Assembly: GCA_018267195.1 (NCBI GenBank)
Contig: JAFDYY010000015.1
Coordinates: 1-57,676, forward strand
Reading direction: 5' to 3'
Source of the DNA: Bacteroidota bacterium
Lineage (GTDB): Bacteria > Bacteroidota > Bacteroidia > Cytophagales > Cyclobacteriaceae
DNA: 57,676 bases
A model generated the notes under the pieces. It made no database searches. It was not told where the DNA came from and saw only the letters and a program-made list of their open reading frames with translations. The translations under genes were made by a program, and so were the position numbers. Shown piece by piece: positions 1 through 8,624 of this stretch. The first letter of the stretch is position 1. Each line of letters opens with the position of its first letter.

Positions 1-640
1 AATAGAAGCGGTAACTTCCCGTATTATTAAAAGTGGTAACCGCATTAAATTGATCTCGATTGATATTGCCCAGTACGATTTGTCCTGCACTATTATTGGT
101 TATCGTGGTAATCCCATTAAATATATTGCCACCGTTGCTGTTGTCATTGGTTGCTCCGGTTTTGGTAATATTAACTATCCCATTAAAAGTACTTCCATTA
201 AAATAAACATCTGCGGAAGATCCGGTAACATCTGCTGAAAATAATGTACCGCTAAAAGTTACAGAAGCGGTATTAAGTGAAACGGAGGCCGGGGCACCAG
301 AATTGGCAATAGTGCCTTTGGTAAAAACAACCGTGCCGGTCAGGGTCAGGATGTTGCCGTTCAGGTCTATCGTACCTGTATAGGATGTAATGACACTCAT
401 GCCTCCTACAGTGGGAGCAATATCGAGTGTACAATTACCATTTTTTCCACCTCCGCCATCAAATATGGCTACATCACCCGCCCCCGGCACTGAAGCCCCT
501 CCGGCACCCCCCGAAGCAGCAGACCAATTTGCTACATTATTCCAATTGCTTGCTCCGGACGAAACCCAGTAACGGTTGGCTGCTGAAGCTTGAAAAAGCG
601 TAAAAACAGCAAAAATGCTTGCGAGTAAAACTTTATTCAT
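1..640 (-). CDS. Secreted repeat-rich surface protein, N-terminal part (runs off window edge)
   Basis: An open frame starts at ATG 640 on the minus strand and stays open to the window edge, so only about 213 N-terminal residues are present. It begins with a signal peptide (MNKVLLASIFAVFTLFQASA) followed by a NRYWVSSGASNWNNVANWS segment and a Gly-rich stretch ending in DVAIFDG. This opening is common in very large Bacteroidota secreted proteins. After it come degenerate beta-rich repeats with Phe-Asn-Gly and Thr-Asn-Asn motifs, suggesting a beta-helical or filamentous adhesin. Such proteins are usually sorted by the type IX secretion system, but the C-terminal sorting domain lies outside the window, so that is inference. 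Confidence 0.72.
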   Translation of the reverse strand, partial: MNKVLLASIFAVFTLFQASAANRYWVSSGASNWNNVANWSAASGGAGGASVPGAGDVAIFDGGGGKNGNCTLDIAPTVGGMSVITSYTGTIDLNGNILTLTGTVVFTKGTIANSGAPASVSLNTASVTFSGTLFSADVTGSSADVYFNGSTFNGIVNITKTGATNDNSNGGNIFNGITTITNNSAGQIVLGNINRDQFNAVTTFNNTGSYRFY

Positions 641-672
641 ACGTATGCCTTCTATAATTCTATTGTAGAATA

Positions 673-700
673 CAAATATATCTCTCTTAATTTAAAACAA
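673..700 (-). promoter_or_regulatory. Bacteroidota-type promoter for the secreted repeat protein
   Basis: Read on the minus strand, TTG (700-698) is followed by 17 bases and then TATATTTG (680-673). This fits the Bacteroidota sigma-A consensus TTG-N17-20-TAnnTTTG. The -7 box lies about 33 bases before the ATG at 640. Confidence 0.55.
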
Positions 701-824
701 CTTTATGCTCTATTTTAGAGCAAAATATTTATATCAAGTTACCGCTAACTGTAACCAAATTGCCTGAGTTACGTCTATTATCCATTGTTAACCCAACCAT
801 CGATTTGCCCCAAGTCCTATAACC

Positions 825-1553
825 ATGCCTAAAATCATCGAAACCCACCACATTGCCCGTTCCTATAAAATGGGTGATAATATTGTAAATGCCCTGCAGG
901 ATATCTCTATATCAATAGACAAAGGAGAATATGTAGCTTTTATGGGTCCTTCAGGTTCGGGCAAATCTACGCTCATGAACATTGTAGGCTGCCTGGATAC
1001 CCCCTCCAGCGGCACCTATATGCTTAACAACCACATGGTGAGTGAAATGACCGAAAATGAATTGGCCATGGTACGCAATAAAGAAATTGGATTTGTATTT
1101 CAAACCTTTAACCTTCTGCCACGTGCCACTGCTTTGGAGAATGTAGCGCTCCCGCTCATTTATGCCGGCTATGGCAAAGACGACCGCGATGAAATGGCGA
1201 TGGCTGCGCTTGAAAGTGTGAGCCTTGCCGACCGCTACCACCACAAACCCAACGAACTCTCGGGTGGGCAGCGCCAACGGGTAGCCATTGCCCGTGCGCT
1301 GGTAAACAAGCCTTCTATTATTTTAGCCGATGAACCTACCGGGAACCTCGACTCAAAAACCTCGTACGATATCATGAATTTGTTTCAAGCCTTGCACGAT
1401 CAGGGAAACACCATCATCATGGTAACACACGAAGACGACATTGCCCACTATGCCCACCGCATTATCCGCCTGAAAGACGGACTGATTGAGTGGGACCGCA
1501 AAAACGATAATATCAACCGGGGCGTGCCCATGGCGGCCGAAGCCGCTCATTGA
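825..1553 (+). CDS. ABC transporter ATP-binding protein (MacB/LolD type)
   Basis: A 242-aa ATPase subunit with all nucleotide-binding motifs. Walker A is GPSGSGKST near residues 41-49, the Q-loop is FVFQTFNLL, the signature is LSGGQRQR near 144, Walker B is [13 protein letters not shown], and the switch His sits in MVTHEDD. Length and sequence match the MacB/LolD/FtsE-like group that energises lipoprotein release, macrolide or peptide export. No permease gene is adjacent; the next gene is cobalamin adenosyltransferase, so the membrane partner must lie elsewhere and the substrate cannot be deduced. The C-terminal extension after residue 222 is typical variation. Confidence 0.93.
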   Translation: MPKIIETHHIARSYKMGDNIVNALQDISISIDKGEYVAFMGPSGSGKSTLMNIVGCLDTPSSGTYMLNNHMVSEMTENELAMVRNKEIGFVFQTFNLLPRATALENVALPLIYAGYGKDDRDEMAMAALESVSLADRYHHKPNELSGGQRQRVAIARALVNKPSIILADEPTGNLDSKTSYDIMNLFQALHDQGNTIIMVTHEDDIAHYAHRIIRLKDGLIEWDRKNDNINRGVPMAAEAAH

Positions 1554-1597
1554 GCTGACCTATTGAATTATCGGAGCATAATTTCCAACTTCGCTCC

Positions 1598-2146
1598 ATG
1601 AAAATTTATACCAAGACAGGCGATGACGGCACCACCGCCCTTTTTGGCGGCCTACGGTTGCCTAAATCCGATTTGCGCATTGATGCTTACGGCACGGTGG
1701 ATGAACTCAATTCTTTTCTCGGCCTCCTGCGCGACCAACCTGCTAACCATTCCCGTCAGGAAATTTTAATCGAAATACAAGATCGTCTCTTTACCATCGG
1801 GTCTATGCTGGCTACCGAGCCGGGAAACACCAAAGTAAAAATTCCTTCGTTGCATGAGAATGATATTATTTTTCTCGAAAAGGAAATTGATAAAATGGAT
1901 ACCGAATTACCACCTATGAAATTTTTTATTCTTCCGGGCGGGCATCCTTCGGTTTCTTTTTGCCACGTAGCACGCACCGTGTGCCGCAGAGCCGAACGTT
2001 TAGTAATTGCCCTCAACGGGCAGTTGGCTGTTGCTCCCTTAGTCATCCAATACTTAAACCGTCTTTCCGATTATCTTTTTATGCTTTGCCGAAAGCTGGC
2101 ACATGAGTTGAACATAGAAGAAACTCCGTGGCGGCCACGCATGTAA
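1598..2146 (+). CDS. ATP:cob(I)alamin adenosyltransferase (PduO type)
   Basis: A 182-aa cytosolic enzyme that transfers the adenosyl group of ATP to cob(I)alamin to form adenosylcobalamin. The N-terminal KIYTKTGDDGTTALFGG is the hallmark ATP-binding segment. YGTVDELNSFLGL and the later CRRAERLV with LNRLSDYLF complete the family pattern, and the length is normal for a single-domain PduO-type enzyme. It starts 44 bases after the ABC ATPase and may be co-transcribed with it, though no functional link is obvious. It implies that the host uses a B12-dependent enzyme such as methylmalonyl-CoA mutase or class II ribonucleotide reductase, encoded elsewhere. Confidence 0.94.
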   Translation: MKIYTKTGDDGTTALFGGLRLPKSDLRIDAYGTVDELNSFLGLLRDQPANHSRQEILIEIQDRLFTIGSMLATEPGNTKVKIPSLHENDIIFLEKEIDKMDTELPPMKFFILPGGHPSVSFCHVARTVCRRAERLVIALNGQLAVAPLVIQYLNRLSDYLFMLCRKLAHELNIEETPWRPRM

Positions 2147-2243
2147 ACGGCTCCATCTTCAATAAATACAAGGAAACTACAGGGAGCTTTTGAAACCATT
2201 TAGTTTCCGTACGTTTGCCCTCCAAAAAAGTTATTTATACTAT

Positions 2244-3530
2244 ATGTTGACGGGTCAAGGAAAAGGAAGAGAAAAATTATTTTCTGGTTATCAGGTTTTG
2301 ATCATCGCACTATTGTCGATACTTCAGTTTACAATTATTCTGGATTTTATGGTGCTCTCGCCACTGGGCGCGATCCTCATGCCGGAACTCCGTATTAGCA
2401 CCGCGCAGTTTGGCTGGGTCGTTTCTGCGTATGCTTTCAGTGCAGGTGTTTCTGGCATCCTGACAGCCGGCTTTGCCGATAAATTTGATCGTAAAAAACT
2501 GTTGACTTTCTTTTACATCGGTTTCTTAATCGGCACCGTTCTTTGTGCCATTGCTCCCGATTATAATTTTCTATTAATAGCCCGCATCGTCACCGGAGTT
2601 TTTGGTGGTGTAATTGGCTCGGTGGGCTTCGCTATCATTACTGATTTATTCAAGTTTGAAGTGCGCGGACGCGTAATGGCCTTCACTCAAATGGCTTTTG
2701 CGTTGAGTCAGATTTTGGGCTTGCCCATTGGCCTGCTGCTTGCCAATAAATACGGATGGCATTCGCCATTTTGGATGATTGCTGGCTTTGGGTTAATCAT
2801 TGGCGTAGTGATTGTGATTTACATGAAACCGGTAACCGAACATTTAAAGTTGAAATCTGATAGAAGCCCATTTCAACACTTGATCAAGACATTTTCAGTT
2901 CCTGATTACGCCAAAGGTTATTTGGCCACAACGCTTCTCGCTACCGGTGGATTTATGCTGATGCCTTTCGGAAGTGCATTTAGCACCAACAACCTTGGTC
3001 TTACATTAGATCAACTGCCGATGGTGTATTTGATCGTTGGTTTATGCACGGTTCCTGCTGCACCCATTATCGGGAAACTGAGCGATAAGATTGGCAAGTT
3101 CAAAGTTTTCTTTGCGGGCACTATACTCACCACTTTGATGGTTGCTATTTACACTCCTCTCGGAATTACCCCGGTCTGGCTGGTTATTGTGCTTAGTGGA
3201 ACTATGTTTGTCGGAATTACCTCACGGATGATCAGTGCAGGGGCGCTAATGTCGGCCGTGCCGGCTCCCCAAGATCGGGGCGCGTTCATGAGCATCATGT
3301 CATCAGTACAACAAATTTCAGGGGGAATTGCATCGGCCATTGCAGGAGCCATTGTGTATCAAGCCCCCGATGGAAATCTGCAGCGTTATAATATTTTAGG
3401 TTATGTGGTCATCAGCACGATGATCCTTACCATTGCCATGATGTATTGGATAGACAAGCATGTAAAAACAATAATCAAGCAAGAAGTAAAACTTGAGGTG
3501 TTGGCTGAAGCCGTCTTAAAAACAAATTAA
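2244..3530 (+). CDS. MFS transporter, DHA1-like
   Basis: A major facilitator protein of about 428 aa with twelve predicted membrane segments. After the second helix region it has the motif-A-like loop GFADKFDRKKLL, a matching half-repeat loop GKLSDKIGKFK, and FALSQILGLPIG resembling motif C of antiporters. It probably exports a small molecule or drug by proton antiport; the substrate is unknown. The frame could start at a TTG at 2190, but the ATG at 2244 gives a better N-terminus with a short charged leader before the first helix. It is followed by 73 non-coding bases before the cyclophilin gene. Confidence 0.88.
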   Translation: MLTGQGKGREKLFSGYQVLIIALLSILQFTIILDFMVLSPLGAILMPELRISTAQFGWVVSAYAFSAGVSGILTAGFADKFDRKKLLTFFYIGFLIGTVLCAIAPDYNFLLIARIVTGVFGGVIGSVGFAIITDLFKFEVRGRVMAFTQMAFALSQILGLPIGLLLANKYGWHSPFWMIAGFGLIIGVVIVIYMKPVTEHLKLKSDRSPFQHLIKTFSVPDYAKGYLATTLLATGGFMLMPFGSAFSTNNLGLTLDQLPMVYLIVGLCTVPAAPIIGKLSDKIGKFKVFFAGTILTTLMVAIYTPLGITPVWLVIVLSGTMFVGITSRMISAGALMSAVPAPQDRGAFMSIMSSVQQISGGIASAIAGAIVYQAPDGNLQRYNILGYVVISTMILTIAMMYWIDKHVKTIIKQEVKLEVLAEAVLKTN

Positions 3531-3565
3531 AAAATTTCAGATTTCAAATTCCAAACAGGAAAGGT

Positions 3566-3573
3566 TACTTTTG
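3566..3573 (+). promoter_or_regulatory. Possible -7 box for the cyclophilin gene
   Basis: TACTTTTG matches the Bacteroidota -7 consensus TAnnTTTG exactly and lies about 30 bases before the ATG at 3604. No clear TTG -33 element is seen at the expected spacing, so support is partial. Confidence 0.35.
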
Positions 3574-3603
3574 AATCTTTCAATTTTTAACTCTTGATTT
3601 ACT

Positions 3604-4041
3604 ATGACAGCAGAAATCCATACCCCAAAAGGCGTAATGAAAATTCAATTCTTTGAAGAAGATGCCCCTAACACGGTAAAAAATTTTATTACTCTGGCAG
3701 AAAAAGGATTTTATAACGGCCTTACCTTCCACCGTGTCATTCCGAATTTTATGATTCAGGGCGGGTGCCCCAATGGCATTGGCAACGGAGGGCCCGGCTA
3801 CACCATTGATTGCGAACTTACCGGCAAAAATCAATACCACGATCGGGGGGTATTATCTATGGCACATGCCGGGCGAAACACAGGCGGCTCGCAGTTTTTT
3901 ATTTGTCATACCCGGCAAACCACCTCTCATTTAGACCGCCACCACACCGTGTTTGGCAAAGTATATGAAGGCCTTGATGTAATTGATGCCATCCGAGCTG
4001 GAGATAAGATGGAAAAGATTGTCATCAAAAAAGACAGTTAA
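3604..4041 (+). CDS. Peptidyl-prolyl cis-trans isomerase, cyclophilin type
   Basis: A 145-aa single-domain cyclophilin that catalyses prolyl bond isomerisation. The active-site segment [13 protein letters not shown] contains the catalytic Arg and the Phe/Met/Gln of the proline pocket. GGSQFFICH and [11 protein letters not shown] match the later conserved blocks. There is no signal peptide, so it is expected in the cytoplasm. Its length is a little short, which is common for bacterial PpiB-like proteins. The gene ends 60 bases before the start chosen for the next gene. Confidence 0.95.
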   Translation: MTAEIHTPKGVMKIQFFEEDAPNTVKNFITLAEKGFYNGLTFHRVIPNFMIQGGCPNGIGNGGPGYTIDCELTGKNQYHDRGVLSMAHAGRNTGGSQFFICHTRQTTSHLDRHHTVFGKVYEGLDVIDAIRAGDKMEKIVIKKDS

Positions 4042-4102
4042 CTTACATCTTTCGGTTTTTTTTCTAAAAAAAAAATTAAGTTTAAACCTGCCTTTTCCCG
4101 GT

Positions 4103-4771
4103 ATGTCTAAAACAGGAAATCATTTTTATAAGATGAAGTGGATTTATTCTACAGGTATCGTTTTCCTAATTAGTATTATCTGGTTGGTTTATCAAGTTAA
4201 TGTAATGGATAGTAAGTACAGCCGGCTAATTAATGAGGGGTCTTCTCATCTGCAGTTAATTCAGCGGCTATCCGCTAACTCTAACCGGGGGCGCATCATA
4301 CTATTTCATGCCGCCCATTGTCAGGATACGACTGAGCGGAAAAAATTAATTCTCGGGATACGTGCAATAACCCAAACCAATTCGTCCATTCTAGACAGCC
4401 TCTATAAAACCAATTCTTCTCTTCCTGAGCAGGCATTAGCTGTTAACGAAGCCATTGAAATCAGAAAGAAATACAACCAGAAAGCAGATGAATACATCCG
4501 GAAGATCAACTTATCAGATAAACCACTAATTGACTACAGCCTAGACGAGCAAATGGAAGCTGCGTTTACGGAATACCAAAATAGCATTAACCGGTTATTT
4601 TTTACAAAAAATGGTTATATCCAATCCATGAACAATCAACTTACCACGGAAACACAAATTAAATCAGTATTGATCAGTGGTTTTGCCAGTTTGCCATTCG
4701 TTATTATTATTTTGCTTATCGGCATTCTTCTGGTAGAGGCACGCACTTTACTTTCTACCTTCGGGTCATAA
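4103..4771 (+). CDS. Two-TM membrane protein with periplasmic four-helix-bundle-like domain
   Basis: A 222-aa protein with one membrane helix near residues 14-30, a helical extracytoplasmic region of about 160 residues, and a second membrane helix near the C-terminus. The layout resembles the 4HB_MCP ligand-binding domain of chemoreceptors, but the protein stops just after the second helix, with no HAMP, methyl-accepting, kinase or cyclase output. The frame is open from 3983, overlapping the cyclophilin, but the ATG at 4103 (or 4133) puts the first membrane helix close to the N-terminus. The family call is by architecture only; it could be a partner or decoy for another sensor. Confidence 0.6.
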   Translation: MSKTGNHFYKMKWIYSTGIVFLISIIWLVYQVNVMDSKYSRLINEGSSHLQLIQRLSANSNRGRIILFHAAHCQDTTERKKLILGIRAITQTNSSILDSLYKTNSSLPEQALAVNEAIEIRKKYNQKADEYIRKINLSDKPLIDYSLDEQMEAAFTEYQNSINRLFFTKNGYIQSMNNQLTTETQIKSVLISGFASLPFVIIILLIGILLVEARTLLSTFGS

Positions 4772-4776
4772 TTTTT

Positions 4777-5544
4777 TTACTTGCCATAAATTTGATTTAG
4801 CAACCCCGCCAGCCGAATGCCGGCACGGGATATTTGCTCTTGCACTACATTAAAATTTTTATAATTGTATGAGTAGCCTAGGTTGCCATCACCAATGGCA
4901 TAAACTCTTGCCCGGAGTGCGATTGACTCATTAGCCCAGTCGTACACAGTGTTTTTTTGCCATGCTGTAATCGTTACTAAAGAAGGTTCGGTGGTAAACC
5001 CAGCCAATTCAGTAAAACTCAATTTGCTGCCATCAATCATATCGCTATCCCACACGCGGTGCAGGTTAGATTCACTTCTAAACCACTTTACTTTCACTTT
5101 GTTTCCTCCCTGATCATCGCAGCATCCTACATGGAGTGGCTGGTGTATATCGCCCACCAGGTGGATCAGCATTTTCAGGTACTCTGTTTCTTTCCTGGCA
5201 TCAAGGGTGTGTAGCTTTAATGCCGATACAATCCGGTTGATGGATTCAATCACATCGCCATGCGGATTTTTGGGCGACTGTTCGTACGTTTTACCGGTTT
5301 CAATGGTCACCCAATGCCAATCGGCCGTTTGGTTGTAGGCAGAGTCGGAGCGGATCTCATCCATCCAGGCGCTTACTTCGGCCAGCGAGTGTTTATTCAG
5401 TATTTTTTCAATATTCTTTTTGGCTTTGGCTGTCAGGTGTTTTTCGGCAATCAGCGCCACAGCCCGGTGGCCGGTAGCTCCCCACCCAAAACAGAGCGTT
5501 ATGGAAGTAGCCGTACAAAAACAAAATGCGAGGATCGTTTTCAT
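4777..5544 (-). CDS. S1/P1-family zinc-dependent nuclease, secreted
   Basis: A 255-aa nuclease with a signal peptide (about residues 1-20) followed directly by WGATGHRAVALIAEKHL. In this family the mature N-terminal Trp and nearby His are zinc ligands. Further metal-site pieces are visible: ADWHWV, HLVGDIHQPLHVG and NLHRVWDSDMI. It hydrolyses single-stranded DNA and RNA and 3'-nucleotides in the periplasm or outside the cell, probably for nutrient phosphate. It is convergent with the upstream four-helix protein (5 bases apart) and divergent from the DUF155 gene. Confidence 0.93.
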   Translation of the reverse strand: MKTILAFCFCTATSITLCFGWGATGHRAVALIAEKHLTAKAKKNIEKILNKHSLAEVSAWMDEIRSDSAYNQTADWHWVTIETGKTYEQSPKNPHGDVIESINRIVSALKLHTLDARKETEYLKMLIHLVGDIHQPLHVGCCDDQGGNKVKVKWFRSESNLHRVWDSDMIDGSKLSFTELAGFTTEPSLVTITAWQKNTVYDWANESIALRARVYAIGDGNLGYSYNYKNFNVVQEQISRAGIRLAGLLNQIYGK

Positions 5545-5637
5545 AGTTTAATTTTTTTGTAAAGATGAGCAGATGAACGAGAACGACCATTTATTAATCA
5601 TAAATTTTAAATTTTTAAATTTGACAACTGTACCTGT

Positions 5638-6420
5638 ATGAGAACGATTAAAATATCGGCCCTGTTAGTAGCCAATCAATTGGATATGAAGGGCATAAAA
5701 ACGTTTCTGGATTTAAAACCTTTGGCCGATTCCTCCTCGGAACTTCTCTATGGTTTTGGAGGCGATAAATATCAATACTATTTCAATTATGGAGTAGTAG
5801 CCTTTGCCGGGCATTCGGACGATGAAATAAAAGTGGCCATCCGCACCATCTTACCTTACCAAAAAAGCCCCAACCCGCAAGGGCTGCGCGATGACCACGA
5901 GGTGAGTATGCAGGAAGGCGACATGGAATTTGAATTTGACCGTGTTATGGTAAACCGGTTGGACGATAAAGTATTACGTATTGCCATGTTTAACCTGGCC
6001 CAATCGGTAGCCCTGGATTATTATCATAGCGTATCTGAAAATTTGCTGACTGAAATACGCGGTTTTTCGCGCGACCTGGAAACCACCGGCAACCTTAACA
6101 TAAACCGCACCAACATGCTGCGGTTTATAGGCAAAGCGCTCAACACTCAAAATGATATTGCCGATAATATCTACATTTTTGATGCCCCCGATCAGGTATG
6201 GGATGACGAATACCTCGATAAGTTGCACAAAGGGCTGATGAAACATTTTGATTTGCGACTGCGCTTTAGCGAAATAGAATACACCTTGCGCATCATTGAA
6301 GATAACCTCAGCATTTTCAGGGAGATTTCTAATCAGCGCACCAGCACCATGCTGGAGTGGATCATCATCATCCTTATCTTAGTGGAAGTACTTAATTTAT
6401 TTATTTCAAAAATTCTGTAG
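5638..6420 (+). CDS. DUF155 / RMD1-YagE family membrane-anchored protein
   Basis: A 260-aa protein of the RMD1/Sif2/RMND1 (DUF155) family. The N-terminal half has the typical YGFGGDKYQYYFNYGVVAFAGHSDDE segment in the 42-72 region. The middle is helical with an acidic FDAPDQVWDDEYLDKLHKGL block. The C-terminus is a single membrane helix (about residues 240-258), so most of the protein faces the cytosol. Eukaryotic members act in mitochondrial translation and yeast meiosis; the bacterial role is unknown. It is the first gene of a co-directional run with the peptidase and two ligases; only 11 bases separate it from the peptidase. Confidence 0.85.
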   Translation: MRTIKISALLVANQLDMKGIKTFLDLKPLADSSSELLYGFGGDKYQYYFNYGVVAFAGHSDDEIKVAIRTILPYQKSPNPQGLRDDHEVSMQEGDMEFEFDRVMVNRLDDKVLRIAMFNLAQSVALDYYHSVSENLLTEIRGFSRDLETTGNLNINRTNMLRFIGKALNTQNDIADNIYIFDAPDQVWDDEYLDKLHKGLMKHFDLRLRFSEIEYTLRIIEDNLSIFREISNQRTSTMLEWIIIILILVEVLNLFISKIL

Positions 6421-6431
6421 CGGCAACCGGT

Positions 6432-7148
6432 ATGTCGAACCGTCATAATTTTTTTTTAAACTTCGATATTGAGGCCCAACCCGATGACATTACCTGCGGC
6501 CCCACTTGTCTTCATGCGCTCTACCAATATTACCATGATGGCATCTCGCTGAAGGAAGTAATTAACGAAGTAAAAAGTTTAAAAACCGGTGGCACCTTGG
6601 CCGTTATGCTGGGCAACCATGCTTTGAAACACGGATACCACGCTCACATCTATACCTACAACCTGAATATTTTTGATCCTTCGTGGTTTTCATTGCCTTC
6701 TAAAAAAATGGCACAAAACCTGAAGAAACAAATGCATTATAAATTTAGGAGCAAGCGGTTGCAAATTGCATCCAAAGCGTATATCAAATTTTTAGAGGCT
6801 GGCGGGAAATTGTTATTGAACGAGTTGGATGAGGAACTGATAAAAAAGTACCTGCGAAAATCCATTCCCATATTAACCGGGCTGAGCGCCACGTACCTTT
6901 ATGGAAATATGCGAGAGATTCCCCGCAACAATAAGTTCGACAGTATTCGCGGAGAGCCCGTGGGGCATTTTGTAATTATCAATGGGTTTGATGAAGCCAC
7001 TAATATGGTTTACCTGGCCGACCCCATGAACCCCAACCCGCTAAAAAGTCAGTATTATAGCGTAACTTTCGATCGGCTCATCAACAGCATCATGTTGGGA
7101 ATAGTAACGTACGATGCCAACTTGCTGATCATCGAACCAAAAAAATAA
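6432..7148 (+). CDS. C39-like papain-fold peptidase in an amidoligase cluster
   Basis: A 238-aa cysteine peptidase domain protein. Residues 18-27 (DDITCGPTCL) carry the candidate nucleophile Cys22. His179 in GHFVIINGF and Asp197 in YLADPMNP complete the expected papain-type triad. There is no signal peptide and no ABC-transporter fusion, so it is probably cytosolic, unlike bacteriocin-processing C39 domains. It is 27 bases upstream of a RimK-like ligase, followed by a GCS2 ligase. By analogy with amidoligase neighbourhoods it may cleave or trim the peptide-like product, or attach it to a target. That role is inference; the fold and triad are visible. Confidence 0.85.
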   Translation: MSNRHNFFLNFDIEAQPDDITCGPTCLHALYQYYHDGISLKEVINEVKSLKTGGTLAVMLGNHALKHGYHAHIYTYNLNIFDPSWFSLPSKKMAQNLKKQMHYKFRSKRLQIASKAYIKFLEAGGKLLLNELDEELIKKYLRKSIPILTGLSATYLYGNMREIPRNNKFDSIRGEPVGHFVIINGFDEATNMVYLADPMNPNPLKSQYYSVTFDRLINSIMLGIVTYDANLLIIEPKK

Positions 7149-7175
7149 AATTCAAAATCTGCCAACGAACAACCC

Positions 7176-8624
7176 GTGCCCAAACTCATCATTGTTGAGA
7201 AACCGGAAACCTGGAACTTTGGCTTGCACGAGGTAGAAGTCATTTCGGCCGACCGCTACATTGCCGATGAGTCATTTCAAACGGCAAAAAATATTAAGCT
7301 GCTCAATCTTTGCAAGTCGTACCAATACCAAAGCGAAGGATACTATGTATCGCTGCTGGCCGAAGCGCGCGGCCACAAAGTGCTGCCCGAGGTTTCTACC
7401 CTGCAGGATATGCGCTTTCCCTCCATCTTGCGCGAAGACTCGTTAGATTTCGATTTGCTCATTCAAAACACGCTTAAAAACGAAACCACCGACCGGGTTG
7501 AGTTTAATATCTATTTTGGGCAAGCCCGGCAAGAAAATTTCGACCGGCTGGCACAGCAACTTTTTCAAATGGTGCAAGCGCCTTCCCTGCGCGCGGTATT
7601 CTCTCAAAAAAATAAATGGCGCCTGCAAAGCATCCGGCCTATTAACTTAAACGAAGTGCCCGAAGCAGACCGGCCGTTGCTCATCTCCGCCTTAGAAAAA
7701 TATTTGTTGCGCAAGCGCGATTTCCGACCCGATAAAAAGAAGTATGATCTGGCCATTCTTACCAATGCCGAAGATAAAAATCCGCCTTCAGACGACCGCG
7801 CCCTAAAACGGTTTTACCGGGCTTCGCTCGAAGCCGGCTTCAATACCGAATTCATCACCAAAAACGATATTGATAAACTCATTCAATACGATGCGCTATT
7901 CATCCGCGAAACTACTAATGTTAACCATCACACTTTTCGGTTTGCCAAAAAAGCCCACTCGCTCGGCCTGGCCGTAATTGATGATCCGGATTCTATTCTG
8001 AAGTGTACCAACAAAGTGTATCTGCACGAGTTGCTAAATGCCCACAAAATTCTTACGCCTAAGTCGGTGGTAATCTCAGAAGAAAGCTGCAACAGCTTAT
8101 CGGCAAAAATGTCGTTCCCCCTGATTTTAAAACAACCCGATGGGGCTTTCTCGAAAGGTGTTTTTAAAATTGATTCAGAAAAAGAGTTTAAAAAGATATG
8201 CCCCACCATGTTCGATAAATCGGATTTGCTGGTAGCGCAAGAATTTCTTCCCACTAAATTCGATTGGCGGGTAGGCGTTATTAACAACCAGGTGATTTAT
8301 GTTTGCAAATACTTTATGGCTACCAAGCATTGGCAAATCATTAACTGGGGTGCCAACAAACAAAAATCGCGCGAAGGCGATGTAGAGTCCATCCCCATAG
8401 ACCAAGCCCCGAGCGGTTTGCTGAAAACTGCCCTGAAGGCTACCTCGCTTATTGGCACGGGCTTGTATGGTGTAGATATGAAAGAAGTGGACGGCAAGTT
8501 TTATGTGATCGAAATTAACGACAACCCAAATATAGATGCCGGCATTGAAGATAAAATTCTGAAAGACCGATTGTATGCCATCATCATGGAAGTATTTTTA
8601 GAAAAAATAAAATCTATTAAATGA
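7176..8624 (+). CDS. RimK-like ATP-grasp amidoligase with RLAN N-terminal domain
   Basis: A 482-aa protein starting at GTG 7176. Residues about 1-170 match the RLAN domain that precedes some RimK-like ligases. From about 190 onward is an ATP-grasp ligase: DDPDSILKCTNKVYLHELL opens the fold, FPLILKQPDGAFSKGV supplies the ATP-binding lysine and loop, LVAQEFLPTKFDWRVGV follows, and FYVIEINDNPN is the metal-binding Glu/Asn motif. The family joins an amine, often of an amino acid, to a carboxylate using ATP. It overlaps the next ligase gene by 4 bases (ATGA), implying coupled expression. Substrates are unknown. Confidence 0.9.
   Translation: MPKLIIVEKPETWNFGLHEVEVISADRYIADESFQTAKNIKLLNLCKSYQYQSEGYYVSLLAEARGHKVLPEVSTLQDMRFPSILREDSLDFDLLIQNTLKNETTDRVEFNIYFGQARQENFDRLAQQLFQMVQAPSLRAVFSQKNKWRLQSIRPINLNEVPEADRPLLISALEKYLLRKRDFRPDKKKYDLAILTNAEDKNPPSDDRALKRFYRASLEAGFNTEFITKNDIDKLIQYDALFIRETTNVNHHTFRFAKKAHSLGLAVIDDPDSILKCTNKVYLHELLNAHKILTPKSVVISEESCNSLSAKMSFPLILKQPDGAFSKGVFKIDSEKEFKKICPTMFDKSDLLVAQEFLPTKFDWRVGVINNQVIYVCKYFMATKHWQIINWGANKQKSREGDVESIPIDQAPSGLLKTALKATSLIGTGLYGVDMKEVDGKFYVIEINDNPNIDAGIEDKILKDRLYAIIMEVFLEKIKSIK

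Noticed and set aside
825..2146. ABC ATPase and cobalamin adenosyltransferase as a B12 uptake operon
   Set aside because: The ATPase resembles MacB/LolD rather than BtuD, and there is no permease, binding protein or cobalamin riboswitch nearby.
3983..4102. Longer start for the four-helix-bundle membrane gene
   Set aside because: It overlaps the cyclophilin coding region and would add 40 basic, non-membrane residues ahead of the first helix.
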